Shown here piece by piece: positions 8,374 to 16,213 of a stretch of DNA of 23,672 nucleotides. The stretch is from Ignavibacteriaceae bacterium. Lineage in GTDB: Bacteria; Bacteroidota; Ignavibacteria; Ignavibacteriales; Ignavibacteriaceae. A program made the translations under genes and the position numbers. The stretch spans positions 1 through 23,672 of the forward strand of contig JARLHB010000046.1 in the NCBI GenBank assembly GCA_031292465.1, written 5' to 3'. Within the stretch, counting starts at the first letter, position 1. Each line of letters opens with the position of its first letter. Under the pieces are notes generated by a model. It made no database searches, was not told the DNA's origin, and saw only the letters and a program-made list of their open reading frames with translations.

Positions 8374-11300
8374 ATGATTAAATACGATTTTCATGTCAGA
8401 AAATTCGCCAGAGACAAATATCAATTCGATAAATCTCTTTTTACAATTACAGGCGATTTAATAATTGCAAACTTTCACCAGGCAAGAATACTTTCAAACA
8501 AAATTAATGTTTACAGAAGAATTGAGGGTAAGCCGGACAAACAGGTCTCTGCAGGTGAAATAAATGCATTCGGACTTATACATGAAATATTTCATTTTTT
8601 AATCAGATATTATGAGGATAAAGAGAACCCCGGAGTCCTTTCAAGAGGAACCAACTATCTCAATTCGGCACTTGGTGAAATTGAATTTAATAAAATTTTT
8701 GTTGAATATATAAATGAGTTTCCTCCTCTTGATGTTTACAACGGCATAATTAAACCTGAAGAATACCTATACGGTAATACCGGGAACAAACCAAATAAAG
8801 AAATAATTCTTGAAGAGATTTTGCTTCTTTATCTTGAAAACCTGAATCAGGCCGCAGTAAAACTGGATGAACTTTACACTGATAAAGACCTATCCTCTAA
8901 GACCAAATATGCAGCCTTGCTTGAGCACATGGAAAACTTTTTCTCAAAAGAGAAACCATTTGGGACAGAGAATATTCCTTTAATTACTTTTCTTAAAAAA
9001 CCGATACTTAACAATCCGCATAATATTGAAAGCCAGCTTGAATACATAAGGTTAAAATGGGGTGTATATATATCCGACGCATTTAACCAGCGTTTGTTAA
9101 GCAGTAAGGATTTAATTATTGAGGAACAAAAATATTTTCTTCATTTTGGAGGAGGAAGTAAGCCAACGCCGCCTGTACCGCAGTATAAACCAAACGCAGA
9201 ATATTTAAAGTACATAAAAGCTAAACTTGCAGCAGGTAAAAAATTAACTGAAGAAGAGAATCGATTCTATCATTCTGAAATTGAAAAGTTTACGGAAGAT
9301 ATTGACTGGATGCCGAAAGTAGTAATGATTGCCAAAAATATTTTTGTCTGGCTTGACCAGCTTTCAAAAAAATACGGCAGGCAGATTACCCGGCTTGACC
9401 AGATTCCCGATGAAGAACTGGATATGCTTGCACATTGGAATTTCTCAGCACTCTGGCTTATAGGAATTTGGGAAAGAAGTACCGCATCAAAAAAGATAAA
9501 ACAGATTACCGGCAATCCGGAAGCAATTTCTTCTGCCTATTCTCTTTATGATTATGTTATTGCCGAAGAACTTGGCGGCGAGGAAGCTTTTCAAAACCTC
9601 AAGGACAGGGCGTGGCATCGAGGTATAAGGCTGGCAAGCGATATGGTTCCGAACCATACCGGGATTTATTCCAAATGGGTAATTGAAAAGCCCGAGTTTT
9701 TTATTCAGTCCGACTACCCTCCCTTTCCGGGATATTCCTTTAACGGCCCGAATCTCTCCGATGATGCAAGGGTTGAAGTCCGTATAGAAGATAAATACTA
9801 TACAAGAGAAGATGCAGCGGTGGTTTTCCAGAGAAAAGATGCTTACACCGGTTCAGTAAAATATTTCTATCACGGTAACGACGGTACAAGTATGCCCTGG
9901 AACGATACTTCACAGCTTAACCTTCTAAAGCCGGAAGTACGGCAGGCGCTTATTCAGACTATTAAGCATGTTGCAAAAAAGACCCCTATCATTAGGTTTG
10001 ATGCCGCGATGACATTAACAAAAAAGCATTACCAGAGATTATGGTTCCCGCAGCCCGGCACCGGCGGCGCAATACCTTCCCGTTCTGATTATGCAATGAC
10101 GCTTTCAGCTTTTGATGCCGAGATGCCGGTTGAATTCTGGCGCGAGGTTGTAGATACAATTAACGCCGAAATGCCTGATACTCTTTTACTCGCAGAAGCA
10201 TTCTGGCTTATGGAAGGATACTTTGTAAGAACATTAGGCATGCACCGGGTTTATAACAGCGCCTTTATGCATATGCTGATGAAGGAAGAAAATAATAAGT
10301 ACAGGGAGCTTATTAAAAACACTCTTGAGTTTAACCCGGAAATTTTGAAAAGATACGTCAACTTTATGAGCAATCCCGACGAAGAAACTGCGATAAATCA
10401 ATTCGGTAAAGGCGATAAGTATTTCGGCGTATCCATTCTATTGGTTACATTACCCGGGCTGCCAATGTTTGCTCACGGGCAAATTGAAGGCTTTTCTGAA
10501 AAATACGGAATGGAATACAAGCGCTCTTATTATAATGAATTCCCCGATAATTATCTTATCCGCAGGCATGAAGAAGAAATTTTCCCGTTAATGCGCAGAA
10601 GGCACCTGTTCAGCCAGGTAGTAAACTTTGAGTTCTACACGTTTGCAGATGAAGCTGGCAATACAAATGAAGATGTAATTGCATTTAGCAATAAATCTGG
10701 AAGTGAAAAGGCGCTTGTTATTTACAATAACGCTTATTCACAAAGTAAGGGTTCTATAAATTATTCAGTCGGTAAGGTTACTGCTGAAGAATCAAAAAAT
10801 ATAAAAGTGAAAAAAGTGGGTGAAGCGCTGGAATTTGAAAACAGCCTTACTAAATTTTATTCATTCAAAGACCACCGGACAAAATTAGAATACCTCGTAT
10901 CGGGTGAGAAAGTATTTTCCGACGGCTTAAGCTTTTTATTGAACGGTTATGAATACAGGGTTCTGATGGACTTTAAAGAATTAAATGATGAAAACGGCGG
11001 ATATGCAAGACTTGCGGCTTTGCTTAACGGAACCGGCGTTCCTTCAATTGAATATGCTTTAAAAGAACTTAAACTCAATCCTATACACGATAAATTTTAC
11101 AGCCTGTTTAATTACGGTATTATTGATGAATTGAAGAATTACTGCTTCAATAATGAAACCGGTTTACCCGATATAAATGTTTCGGAAAATACACTTGTCC
11201 AGGCAAGTATGGACCGTTTAAATGATTTTATCAATGAAGTCAGAATAGTTTATCATTTGGAATTGAAAAATGAGGAGATAATCAATAACCTCTTCAACAA

Positions 11301-12177
11301 TATTTCCGACGTAAAGTTTTTCCATGAAAATTTTAAAAAATTCAATATTAATAAATCCGGCCCGCATGAGTTATTGGATGAAAATTCTTTCTTTAATTTT
11401 ATAAACTCATTTGGGCAAAACGGTTATACCCATGTATTATTCATTTACCTTATACTGAAAAATATTTTTAACAGCGGGAATGATGAAATAATACATATTA
11501 AATTTTTTGATGATCTGCTTCTGGAAAAAGCCCTGTTTGAAATAATTAAAACTGCCGATAAAAAGATTGATGATATTTTCCAAAACATATCGCTTATAAA
11601 AACATTGCTGGCTAAGGATTACCTGATTAATAAACGTTTGATGGAAAAGAATTTCCCCGAACAAAACTTTATATCGGAATTAATCAGCGGACAGGAAGTA
11701 TGCAATTATGTTTTACTAAATGAATTTGAGGGAGAGATTTATTACAATAAAGAAAGATTTGAGAGCCTATTAAACTGGATTTTCAGCCTTTCATACATAA
11801 AAGAAGTAAACAGGCTTAGAAAGAGCAAAGCTGCCGGCACAAGAAGCATTCAAAAGCTCAACAGCTATATTAAGGATTCATATTTATTTATTGGTAAAAT
11901 AAAAGACGCGTCAGATAACGCAAGCTATAAAATTCTTAAATTGAAAAATCTTTTAAGCATTCAACCTACGATTGTAGAAAAGAAGTCTGCAAAAAGGAAG
12001 ACTATTGTTAAAACAGTAAAAAAGAAACTGGCAGTTAAGGCAGAAAAAAAGAAGCCGGCATCTAAAACTACGGCCAAAAAGCCGGTAAAGAAATCAGCAT
12101 CTGCTGCAAAGGCAAAGATAAAAACTGTAAAGAAAAAAGCAGCACCCAAAAGCAAAAAGAGCAGAAAAGATAAATAA
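8374..12177 (+). CDS. Large GH13 (alpha-amylase family) protein with histone H1-like basic C-terminal tail
   Basis: This 1267-residue protein has no signal peptide and is probably cytosolic. Residues 1 to about 310 are a helix-rich unknown region. The GH13 barrel follows (about 320-760): region I DMVPNHT (423-429), nucleophile Asp543 in IIRFDAA, acid/base Glu608 in LLAEAFW, and the third acid Asp669 in FMSNPDEETA. The usual histidine of region IV (NHD) is proline here. PGLPMFAHGQIEGF then EKYGMEYKRSYY resemble glucan-active relatives. About 760-900 may be the C-terminal beta domain. Residues 900-1200 are again helical and unassigned. Residues 1201-1267 carry 28 Lys and 2 Arg, with Ala, Ser, Thr, Val and Pro, like histone H1 tails. 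The reaction is probably hydrolysis or transfer on alpha-glucans such as glycogen; the exact specificity is not readable. No Shine-Dalgarno is visible. Confidence 0.85.
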   Translation: MIKYDFHVRKFARDKYQFDKSLFTITGDLIIANFHQARILSNKINVYRRIEGKPDKQVSAGEINAFGLIHEIFHFLIRYYEDKENPGVLSRGTNYLNSALGEIEFNKIFVEYINEFPPLDVYNGIIKPEEYLYGNTGNKPNKEIILEEILLLYLENLNQAAVKLDELYTDKDLSSKTKYAALLEHMENFFSKEKPFGTENIPLITFLKKPILNNPHNIESQLEYIRLKWGVYISDAFNQRLLSSKDLIIEEQKYFLHFGGGSKPTPPVPQYKPNAEYLKYIKAKLAAGKKLTEEENRFYHSEIEKFTEDIDWMPKVVMIAKNIFVWLDQLSKKYGRQITRLDQIPDEELDMLAHWNFSALWLIGIWERSTASKKIKQITGNPEAISSAYSLYDYVIAEELGGEEAFQNLKDRAWHRGIRLASDMVPNHTGIYSKWVIEKPEFFIQSDYPPFPGYSFNGPNLSDDARVEVRIEDKYYTREDAAVVFQRKDAYTGSVKYFYHGNDGTSMPWNDTSQLNLLKPEVRQALIQTIKHVAKKTPIIRFDAAMTLTKKHYQRLWFPQPGTGGAIPSRSDYAMTLSAFDAEMPVEFWREVVDTINAEMPDTLLLAEAFWLMEGYFVRTLGMHRVYNSAFMHMLMKEENNKYRELIKNTLEFNPEILKRYVNFMSNPDEETAINQFGKGDKYFGVSILLVTLPGLPMFAHGQIEGFSEKYGMEYKRSYYNEFPDNYLIRRHEEEIFPLMRRRHLFSQVVNFEFYTFADEAGNTNEDVIAFSNKSGSEKALVIYNNAYSQSKGSINYSVGKVTAEESKNIKVKKVGEALEFENSLTKFYSFKDHRTKLEYLVSGEKVFSDGLSFLLNGYEYRVLMDFKELNDENGGYARLAALLNGTGVPSIEYALKELKLNPIHDKFYSLFNYGIIDELKNYCFNNETGLPDINVSENTLVQASMDRLNDFINEVRIVYHLELKNEEIINNLFNNISDVKFFHENFKKFNINKSGPHELLDENSFFNFINSFGQNGYTHVLFIYLILKNIFNSGNDEIIHIKFFDDLLLEKALFEIIKTADKKIDDIFQNISLIKTLLAKDYLINKRLMEKNFPEQNFISELISGQEVCNYVLLNEFEGEIYYNKERFESLLNWIFSLSYIKEVNRLRKSKAAGTRSIQKLNSYIKDSYLFIGKIKDASDNASYKILKLKNLLSIQPTIVEKKSAKRKTIVKTVKKKLAVKAEKKKPASKTTAKKPVKKSASAAKAKIKTVKKKAAPKSKKSRKDK

Positions 12178-12205
12178 TCTTATTCTGTTGTCTTTTATAT
12201 ATTTT

Positions 12206-12222
12206 CAATTTTAGGAAAATTG
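12206..12222. terminator. Short palindrome between convergent genes, possible two-way terminator
   Basis: CAATTTT-AGG-AAAATTG is a perfect seven-base stem in the 33-bp spacer between two convergent stops and overlapping the stop of the small membrane protein. On the minus strand it is followed by AAAATATATAAAAG, on the plus strand it is preceded by a T-rich run. The stem is AT-rich, so strength is doubtful. Confidence 0.3.
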
Positions 12223-12405
12223 GGCAGGGATAAAATTACCGTTATATGTAACACTGCTTTGTGCATCTTTCAGGTAATATTGATTATCCGGAGTATACGG
12301 TTTTGTAGGTGCCATAATTACAAAATACGCAACTATCGAAATGAATAATATCCCTGCAATTATAAACCATACCGGGGGATTATTTTTTTCTTCAACAGCC
12401 ATCAT
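12211..12405 (-). CDS. Small single-pass membrane protein, unknown function
   Basis: A 64-residue protein starting MMAVEEKNNPPVWF, with one membrane segment (about residues 14-33, WFIIAGILFISIVAYFVIM) and a hydrophilic tail rich in Asn, Tyr, Pro and Gln. AAGGA (12411-12415 on the minus strand) lies five bases before the first ATG and eight before the second at 12402, so either may be used. The frame is also open to a TTG at 12432, less likely. The reading frame, ribosome site and clear membrane segment support a real gene. Small proteins of this shape occur as subunits of membrane complexes, but no family was recognised. It lies about 420 bp downstream of the FAD protein gene. Confidence 0.6.
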   Translation of the reverse strand: MMAVEEKNNPPVWFIIAGILFISIVAYFVIMAPTKPYTPDNQYYLKDAQSSVTYNGNFIPAQFS

Positions 12406-12698
12406 TAAATTCCTTAATATTAATACAAACATAAAAAGTAACTATTAAAGATTTGATTAATTAGACATTTAATAAATGATGTCTCTCACAAAGGACATAT
12501 AATTGTTCATATTTCAATTCGGTACTATCTACAATTTGTATTATTTCTCCGGGGTTCTTATTGTTTTGGGAAAAATGTTTGCTACTTATATTTCGTCCTG
12601 CCGTAACTTTCCTAAAAGTTAGACTTTAAATATGCAGCATTGGAAGGTGATTATTTTAATTACGGTTGAAAAACAATAGAATTATTTCTAACATGTTT

Positions 12699-12764
12699 TC
12701 ACCGCATCGCGGTGATATATTAGTAGCCATAATAAAACAACTAAATTTATAACTCCGGAGGAGT
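12699..12764. repeat. Two-hairpin REP-like element
   Basis: TCACCGC-ATC-GCGGTGA (12699-12715) and ACTCC-GGA-GGAGT (12752-12764) flank a 36-base AT-rich spacer containing TAGTAGCCATAATAAAACAA. On the minus strand both hairpins begin with TCAC or CAC. GTGACACAGTACCCCTTTAA follows directly (12763-12782). This occupies the 419-bp spacer between the FAD gene and the small membrane protein gene; the rest of that spacer shows nothing recognisable. Confidence 0.5.
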
Positions 12765-12824
12765 GACACAGTACCCCTTTAAATATTTGTTGTTAATTTG
12801 TAAACTGGTTACGCATAACAAAAT

Positions 12825-14378
12825 TTATTTAAGAATAAATTTTACTGCGGCATCAGCACAGTTTTCTCCGTCTATTGCGGCGGATACAATTCCGCCTGCA
12901 TAACCGGCTCCTTCGCCGCATGGGAAAAGCCCTTCTATGTCCGGATGCATATATGTTTCTTTTATTCTCGGAATGCGGACAGGAGAGCTCGTACGGCTTT
13001 CTACAGCAATCAACTGTGCTTCTTCAGAATAAAATCCCTTCATCCTTTTATTAAAGTATAACAGAGCCTGCTTTATGCCGTCAGTAATAAATTTTGGTAA
13101 TGCCTCATGCAGCGGTGCGGAAGTGAGTCCCGGTATGTAAGACGACCTGGCTAATGTTGAAGATGTTTTTTTATTGACAAAATCTGTTGCACGCTGTGCG
13201 GGAGCGCTTTGGGTATTACCTGCAAGTTCAAACGCTTTTTGCTCCAATTCCTTTTGGAACATTAATCCGCCGAACGGATATGAAGTTTCGTACTTTTTCC
13301 AGTCTTCTTCACCCACAGTTACAACAAAACCTGAGTTTGCATAAGGTGTATCCCTTTTGGAAAGCGACATGCCGTTTACTACAATCTCACCCGGTGAGGT
13401 TGCGGCTGGAACGATTATTCCCCCAGGACACATACAAAAAGAATATATTCCCCTGCCCGAAAAATTACAGGATACACTATATGTTGCAGCGGGCAGGCTG
13501 TCTATTTTATCTTTTGAGTGATACTGAATCTCATTTATTAACTGCTGCGGATGTTCAATTCTTACTCCCATAGCAAATGGTTTGCACTCAAGCTTCACAT
13601 TTTTCTGATTTAGCAAATAGTATATGTCCCTTGCGGAATGCCCGGTAGCAATAATTATTGAATCGCCTGAATACTCCGTCTCACCGTTTACAATAAGCCC
13701 GGCAGCCTTGCCATCCTTAAATATGAAGTCTGTAACGCGTGAATCAAAATGGATCTCTCCTCCGCAATTCAGGACTGTCTCCCTTATTGCTTTGACTATG
13801 CCGGGTAATCTGTTCGAGCCGATATGCGGATGCGCATCCACAGCAATATCAGGATCAGCACCATGCTGAATAAAAATATTTAATATTTTGGAAACATCTC
13901 CCCGCTTCGTGGAACGTGTATATAATTTACCGTCGCTGTATGTTCCGGCTCCGCCTTCGCCGAAACAATAATTGGAATTCGGATTAACCGTATTTTCCTG
14001 CTGAATTGCTCTTAAATCCTTCCGCCTTGCCTGAACATCCTTGCCTCTTTCAAGCACAACCGGTTTAATTCCCTGTTCTATTAACCTTAATGCAGCAAAC
14101 ATTCCCGCCGGGCCAAAGCCTATTATTAAAACTTTTTTGTCGTCTTTAACCTGCCGGTAAGTTATTTTATTCCCGGATTCGGGAGGTAACTCATTTATGT
14201 AAACATCGCACATGAACCTGTAAACAGGGCTGCTCCTTGCGTCTATAGACCTCTTTTTTACTACTACTGCCGTAATTTCTTCCGGTGATTTGCTTAATAT
14301 CTTTGCGGCAGTAGAATTTAATTCCGCCTTATCATTTGTTTTATCAGGGGATAGAACTATTTCGATTTGTTTTATCAT
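12825..14378 (-). CDS. NAD(P)/FAD-dependent dehydrogenase, COG2509 type
   Basis: This 517-residue protein belongs to the uncharacterised FAD-dependent dehydrogenase family (COG2509). Residues 1-75 form a small N-terminal domain with YRFMCDVYI. The FAD Rossmann motif VLIIGFGPAGM is at 83-93, with Glu110 expected to bind the ribose. GEGGAGTYSDGKLYTR near 140-155, IIATGHSARDIY near 245 and a closing LFPCGEGAGYAGGIVSAAIDG are family hallmarks. The FMCPGGIIVPA-like segment (CMCPGGIIVPA here) is present. Substrate unknown; the protein is cytosolic. GGAG lies four bases before the ATG, a clear ribosome site. The next upstream gene is 166 bp away, so it may have its own promoter. Confidence 0.88.
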   Translation of the reverse strand: MIKQIEIVLSPDKTNDKAELNSTAAKILSKSPEEITAVVVKKRSIDARSSPVYRFMCDVYINELPPESGNKITYRQVKDDKKVLIIGFGPAGMFAALRLIEQGIKPVVLERGKDVQARRKDLRAIQQENTVNPNSNYCFGEGGAGTYSDGKLYTRSTKRGDVSKILNIFIQHGADPDIAVDAHPHIGSNRLPGIVKAIRETVLNCGGEIHFDSRVTDFIFKDGKAAGLIVNGETEYSGDSIIIATGHSARDIYYLLNQKNVKLECKPFAMGVRIEHPQQLINEIQYHSKDKIDSLPAATYSVSCNFSGRGIYSFCMCPGGIIVPAATSPGEIVVNGMSLSKRDTPYANSGFVVTVGEEDWKKYETSYPFGGLMFQKELEQKAFELAGNTQSAPAQRATDFVNKKTSSTLARSSYIPGLTSAPLHEALPKFITDGIKQALLYFNKRMKGFYSEEAQLIAVESRTSSPVRIPRIKETYMHPDIEGLFPCGEGAGYAGGIVSAAIDGENCADAAVKFILK

Positions 14379-14544
14379 TTTACTCCGTCCTCTATTTATG
14401 AGGAAATATTTTAACTAATAATTACTGAAGTGTTTTTATACTCTTTTTTATTTTTCTTGCTTCTGTTACAAAACAACTATATCTATTACTACAGCTTTTA
14501 ACTCGCAATAATTGAATCGTAAAAGTTCAGAATACATTTCGTTA

Positions 14545-15336
14545 TTAGTACATACCCTTAACTAATCCGCCATCTACCTGGATAGTATTGCCTGTAACAT
14601 AACTTGCCTGCCGGGAGCCAAGGAAAACTACAACCGAAGCTATTTCATCGGGGCTGGCAAGCCTGTTAATAGGAATCTCCTTTGCCATATCAACCAAAAC
14701 TTCTTCGTGCGACTTATCCGACAGCTTTGCTCTGTTTACAGCTAAATCATATATTCTGTTTGTTAATGTATAACCGGGAGCAACATTATTAACTGTAATA
14801 TTAAACTTTGCAACTTCGTTGCTAAGTGTTTTTGCAAAACCAATTAATCCGGTTCTTAACGAATTAGAAAGCATTAAATTATCAATGGGCTGCTTAACAG
14901 ACACAGAGGTAATATTTATTATCCTCCCCCATTCATTTAAAATCATTCCCGGCGCCACCAGATTGCAAAACCTGACAGCGCTTAAAAGTACCTGCTCAAA
15001 AGCTTCCTGCCAGTTTTTTTCACTAAGTTGTTGAAAATTACCCGATTCCGGCCCTCCGCAGTTGTTCACCAATATATCTATAGAGCCAAACTGTTTTGTA
15101 ACCGTTTCAATTGTATTCTCTATATCTTTGCTGCTGTTCAGATCGCATATACACCATACCGGCTCTATGCCGTATTTCTTTTTTATTTCTTCCGATGTAT
15201 TCAGAAGTTCATCCTTATTTCTCGAACATATTGCAACATTACATCCTTCAGCAGCAAAACCCTCCGCCGATGCCCTTCCTATACCTTTGCTGGAAGCAGT
15301 TATTAATACATTCTTTCCTTTAATTCCCAGATCCAT
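14545..15336 (-). CDS. SDR family protein (beta-ketoacyl reductase-like) with altered catalytic residues
   Basis: A 263-residue short-chain dehydrogenase/reductase. The cofactor loop is TASSKGIG (13-20), and NNCGG (91-95) stands for the usual NNAG. The catalytic serine is Ser144 in NITSVS. The usual YxxxK is replaced: SNSLRTGLIGFAK puts Ser157 at the tyrosine position and Arg161 at the lysine. VDGGLVKGMY closes the protein. A known SDR subgroup (BKR-like, SDR-like) lacks the full catalytic tetrad and reads like this, so the change is probably a family trait, not decay. Reaction unknown. AAGGA lies shortly before the ATG. It stands between marC and the FAD gene with gaps of 196 and 166 bp. Confidence 0.88.
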   Translation of the reverse strand: MDLGIKGKNVLITASSKGIGRASAEGFAAEGCNVAICSRNKDELLNTSEEIKKKYGIEPVWCICDLNSSKDIENTIETVTKQFGSIDILVNNCGGPESGNFQQLSEKNWQEAFEQVLLSAVRFCNLVAPGMILNEWGRIINITSVSVKQPIDNLMLSNSLRTGLIGFAKTLSNEVAKFNITVNNVAPGYTLTNRIYDLAVNRAKLSDKSHEEVLVDMAKEIPINRLASPDEIASVVVFLGSRQASYVTGNTIQVDGGLVKGMY

Positions 15337-15532
15337 GCCAATTCCTTTTCAGTCTGATTTTTAAAAAAGTTTAATAGGCTTATTTAAAATAATAATTGAT
15401 CTTAAATTAAAAAGCAAATATTTAAATGCATGTGAGGGAAATGTCAAAGATAAAATTTTTTAAAATGTTATAACAGCTTTTAACAAAAATATGAAGGTTT
15501 TATATCGTTCTTTTGAATTAGTGTTAATATTA

Positions 15533-16120
15533 TTACTTGATATGAAAGATATTAAGAACTCCAACGCGGATCATCATAACTGCGATGGCGGCAAGAAAAA
15601 GAGAAGCAATTTTAGCAAATGCTTTTGAGCCTCCGTCACCCATTATCTTTAACAACCACCGCGCATTAACAAGTACAACCCATGCAATGAATAAATTAAG
15701 TATCATCGACACCATTGTGGGCACATAGCCGTAATTCCTTACAAGTATGATTATAGTCGTCAAAGCAGCAGGCCCCATTATAAGCGGGATGCCGAGCGGA
15801 ACAACTCCAATATCAACCGAAGGCTTTTTGGAATTATCGGAAGAGCTGAGGATATCACTTATTGAAAGAACCAATAGTATAAGCCCTCCCGCAATCCTGA
15901 AGTCATCAATAGTTATACCCATAAAATCGAGTATTAATTTACCGCTTAGAACAAACAGGTTTGCAACTATAAAAGCTGCTAATATGGCTTCGAAGATTAA
16001 TTTTTTCCTTTGAAAACCCGATATACCGTGTGTATAGCCCAAAAAGATCGGGACAGTTCCAATAATATCTATTGCAACAAACAACGGAATAAAAGAGAGC
16101 AGGAATATATTAATGTTCAT
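15533..16120 (-). CDS. MarC family inner-membrane protein
   Basis: A 195-residue protein with about six membrane segments. It shows the family pattern: early FIPLFVAIDIIGTVPIFL, then GGLILLVLSISDIL near the middle and VPLGIPLIMGPAALTTIIIL (about 107-126). MarC (UPF0056) proteins sit in the inner membrane; their transport role is unsettled and the old link to antibiotic resistance was withdrawn. No Shine-Dalgarno is seen before the ATG. The gene lies 93 bp downstream of acetate kinase and may be read with it. Confidence 0.93.
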   Translation of the reverse strand: MNINIFLLSFIPLFVAIDIIGTVPIFLGYTHGISGFQRKKLIFEAILAAFIVANLFVLSGKLILDFMGITIDDFRIAGGLILLVLSISDILSSSDNSKKPSVDIGVVPLGIPLIMGPAALTTIIILVRNYGYVPTMVSMILNLFIAWVVLVNARWLLKIMGDGGSKAFAKIASLFLAAIAVMMIRVGVLNIFHIK

Positions 16121-16177
16121 AAAATTTTCTTATTCAAATAACCGGGTCAGATTAAAATAATTTATTGAAGTGACAGT

Positions 16178-16186
16178 CCCCTTTAA
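16178..16186 (-). repeat. TTAAAGGGG motif, copy next to GTGACAGT
   Basis: The plus strand reads GAAGTGACAGTCCCCTTTAA (16167-16186). The same CCCCTTTAA core, with GTGACA nearby, occurs at 12763-12782, and the core alone at 4691-4700. It lies between ackA and marC. Confidence 0.35.
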
Positions 16187-16213
16187 TAGAGCGGCCTGCC
16201 GTTAACATTGTTT

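Noticed and set aside
11961..12155. Hydrophobic open frame on the minus strand, Phe/Ala-rich, looking like a membrane protein
   Set aside because: It is the antisense of the lysine-rich tail of the GH13 gene: AAG/AAA codons read backwards give Phe and Leu.
15028..15364. Three overlapping plus-strand open frames of 70-100 codons
   Set aside because: All are antisense to the well-supported SDR gene and show no family features.
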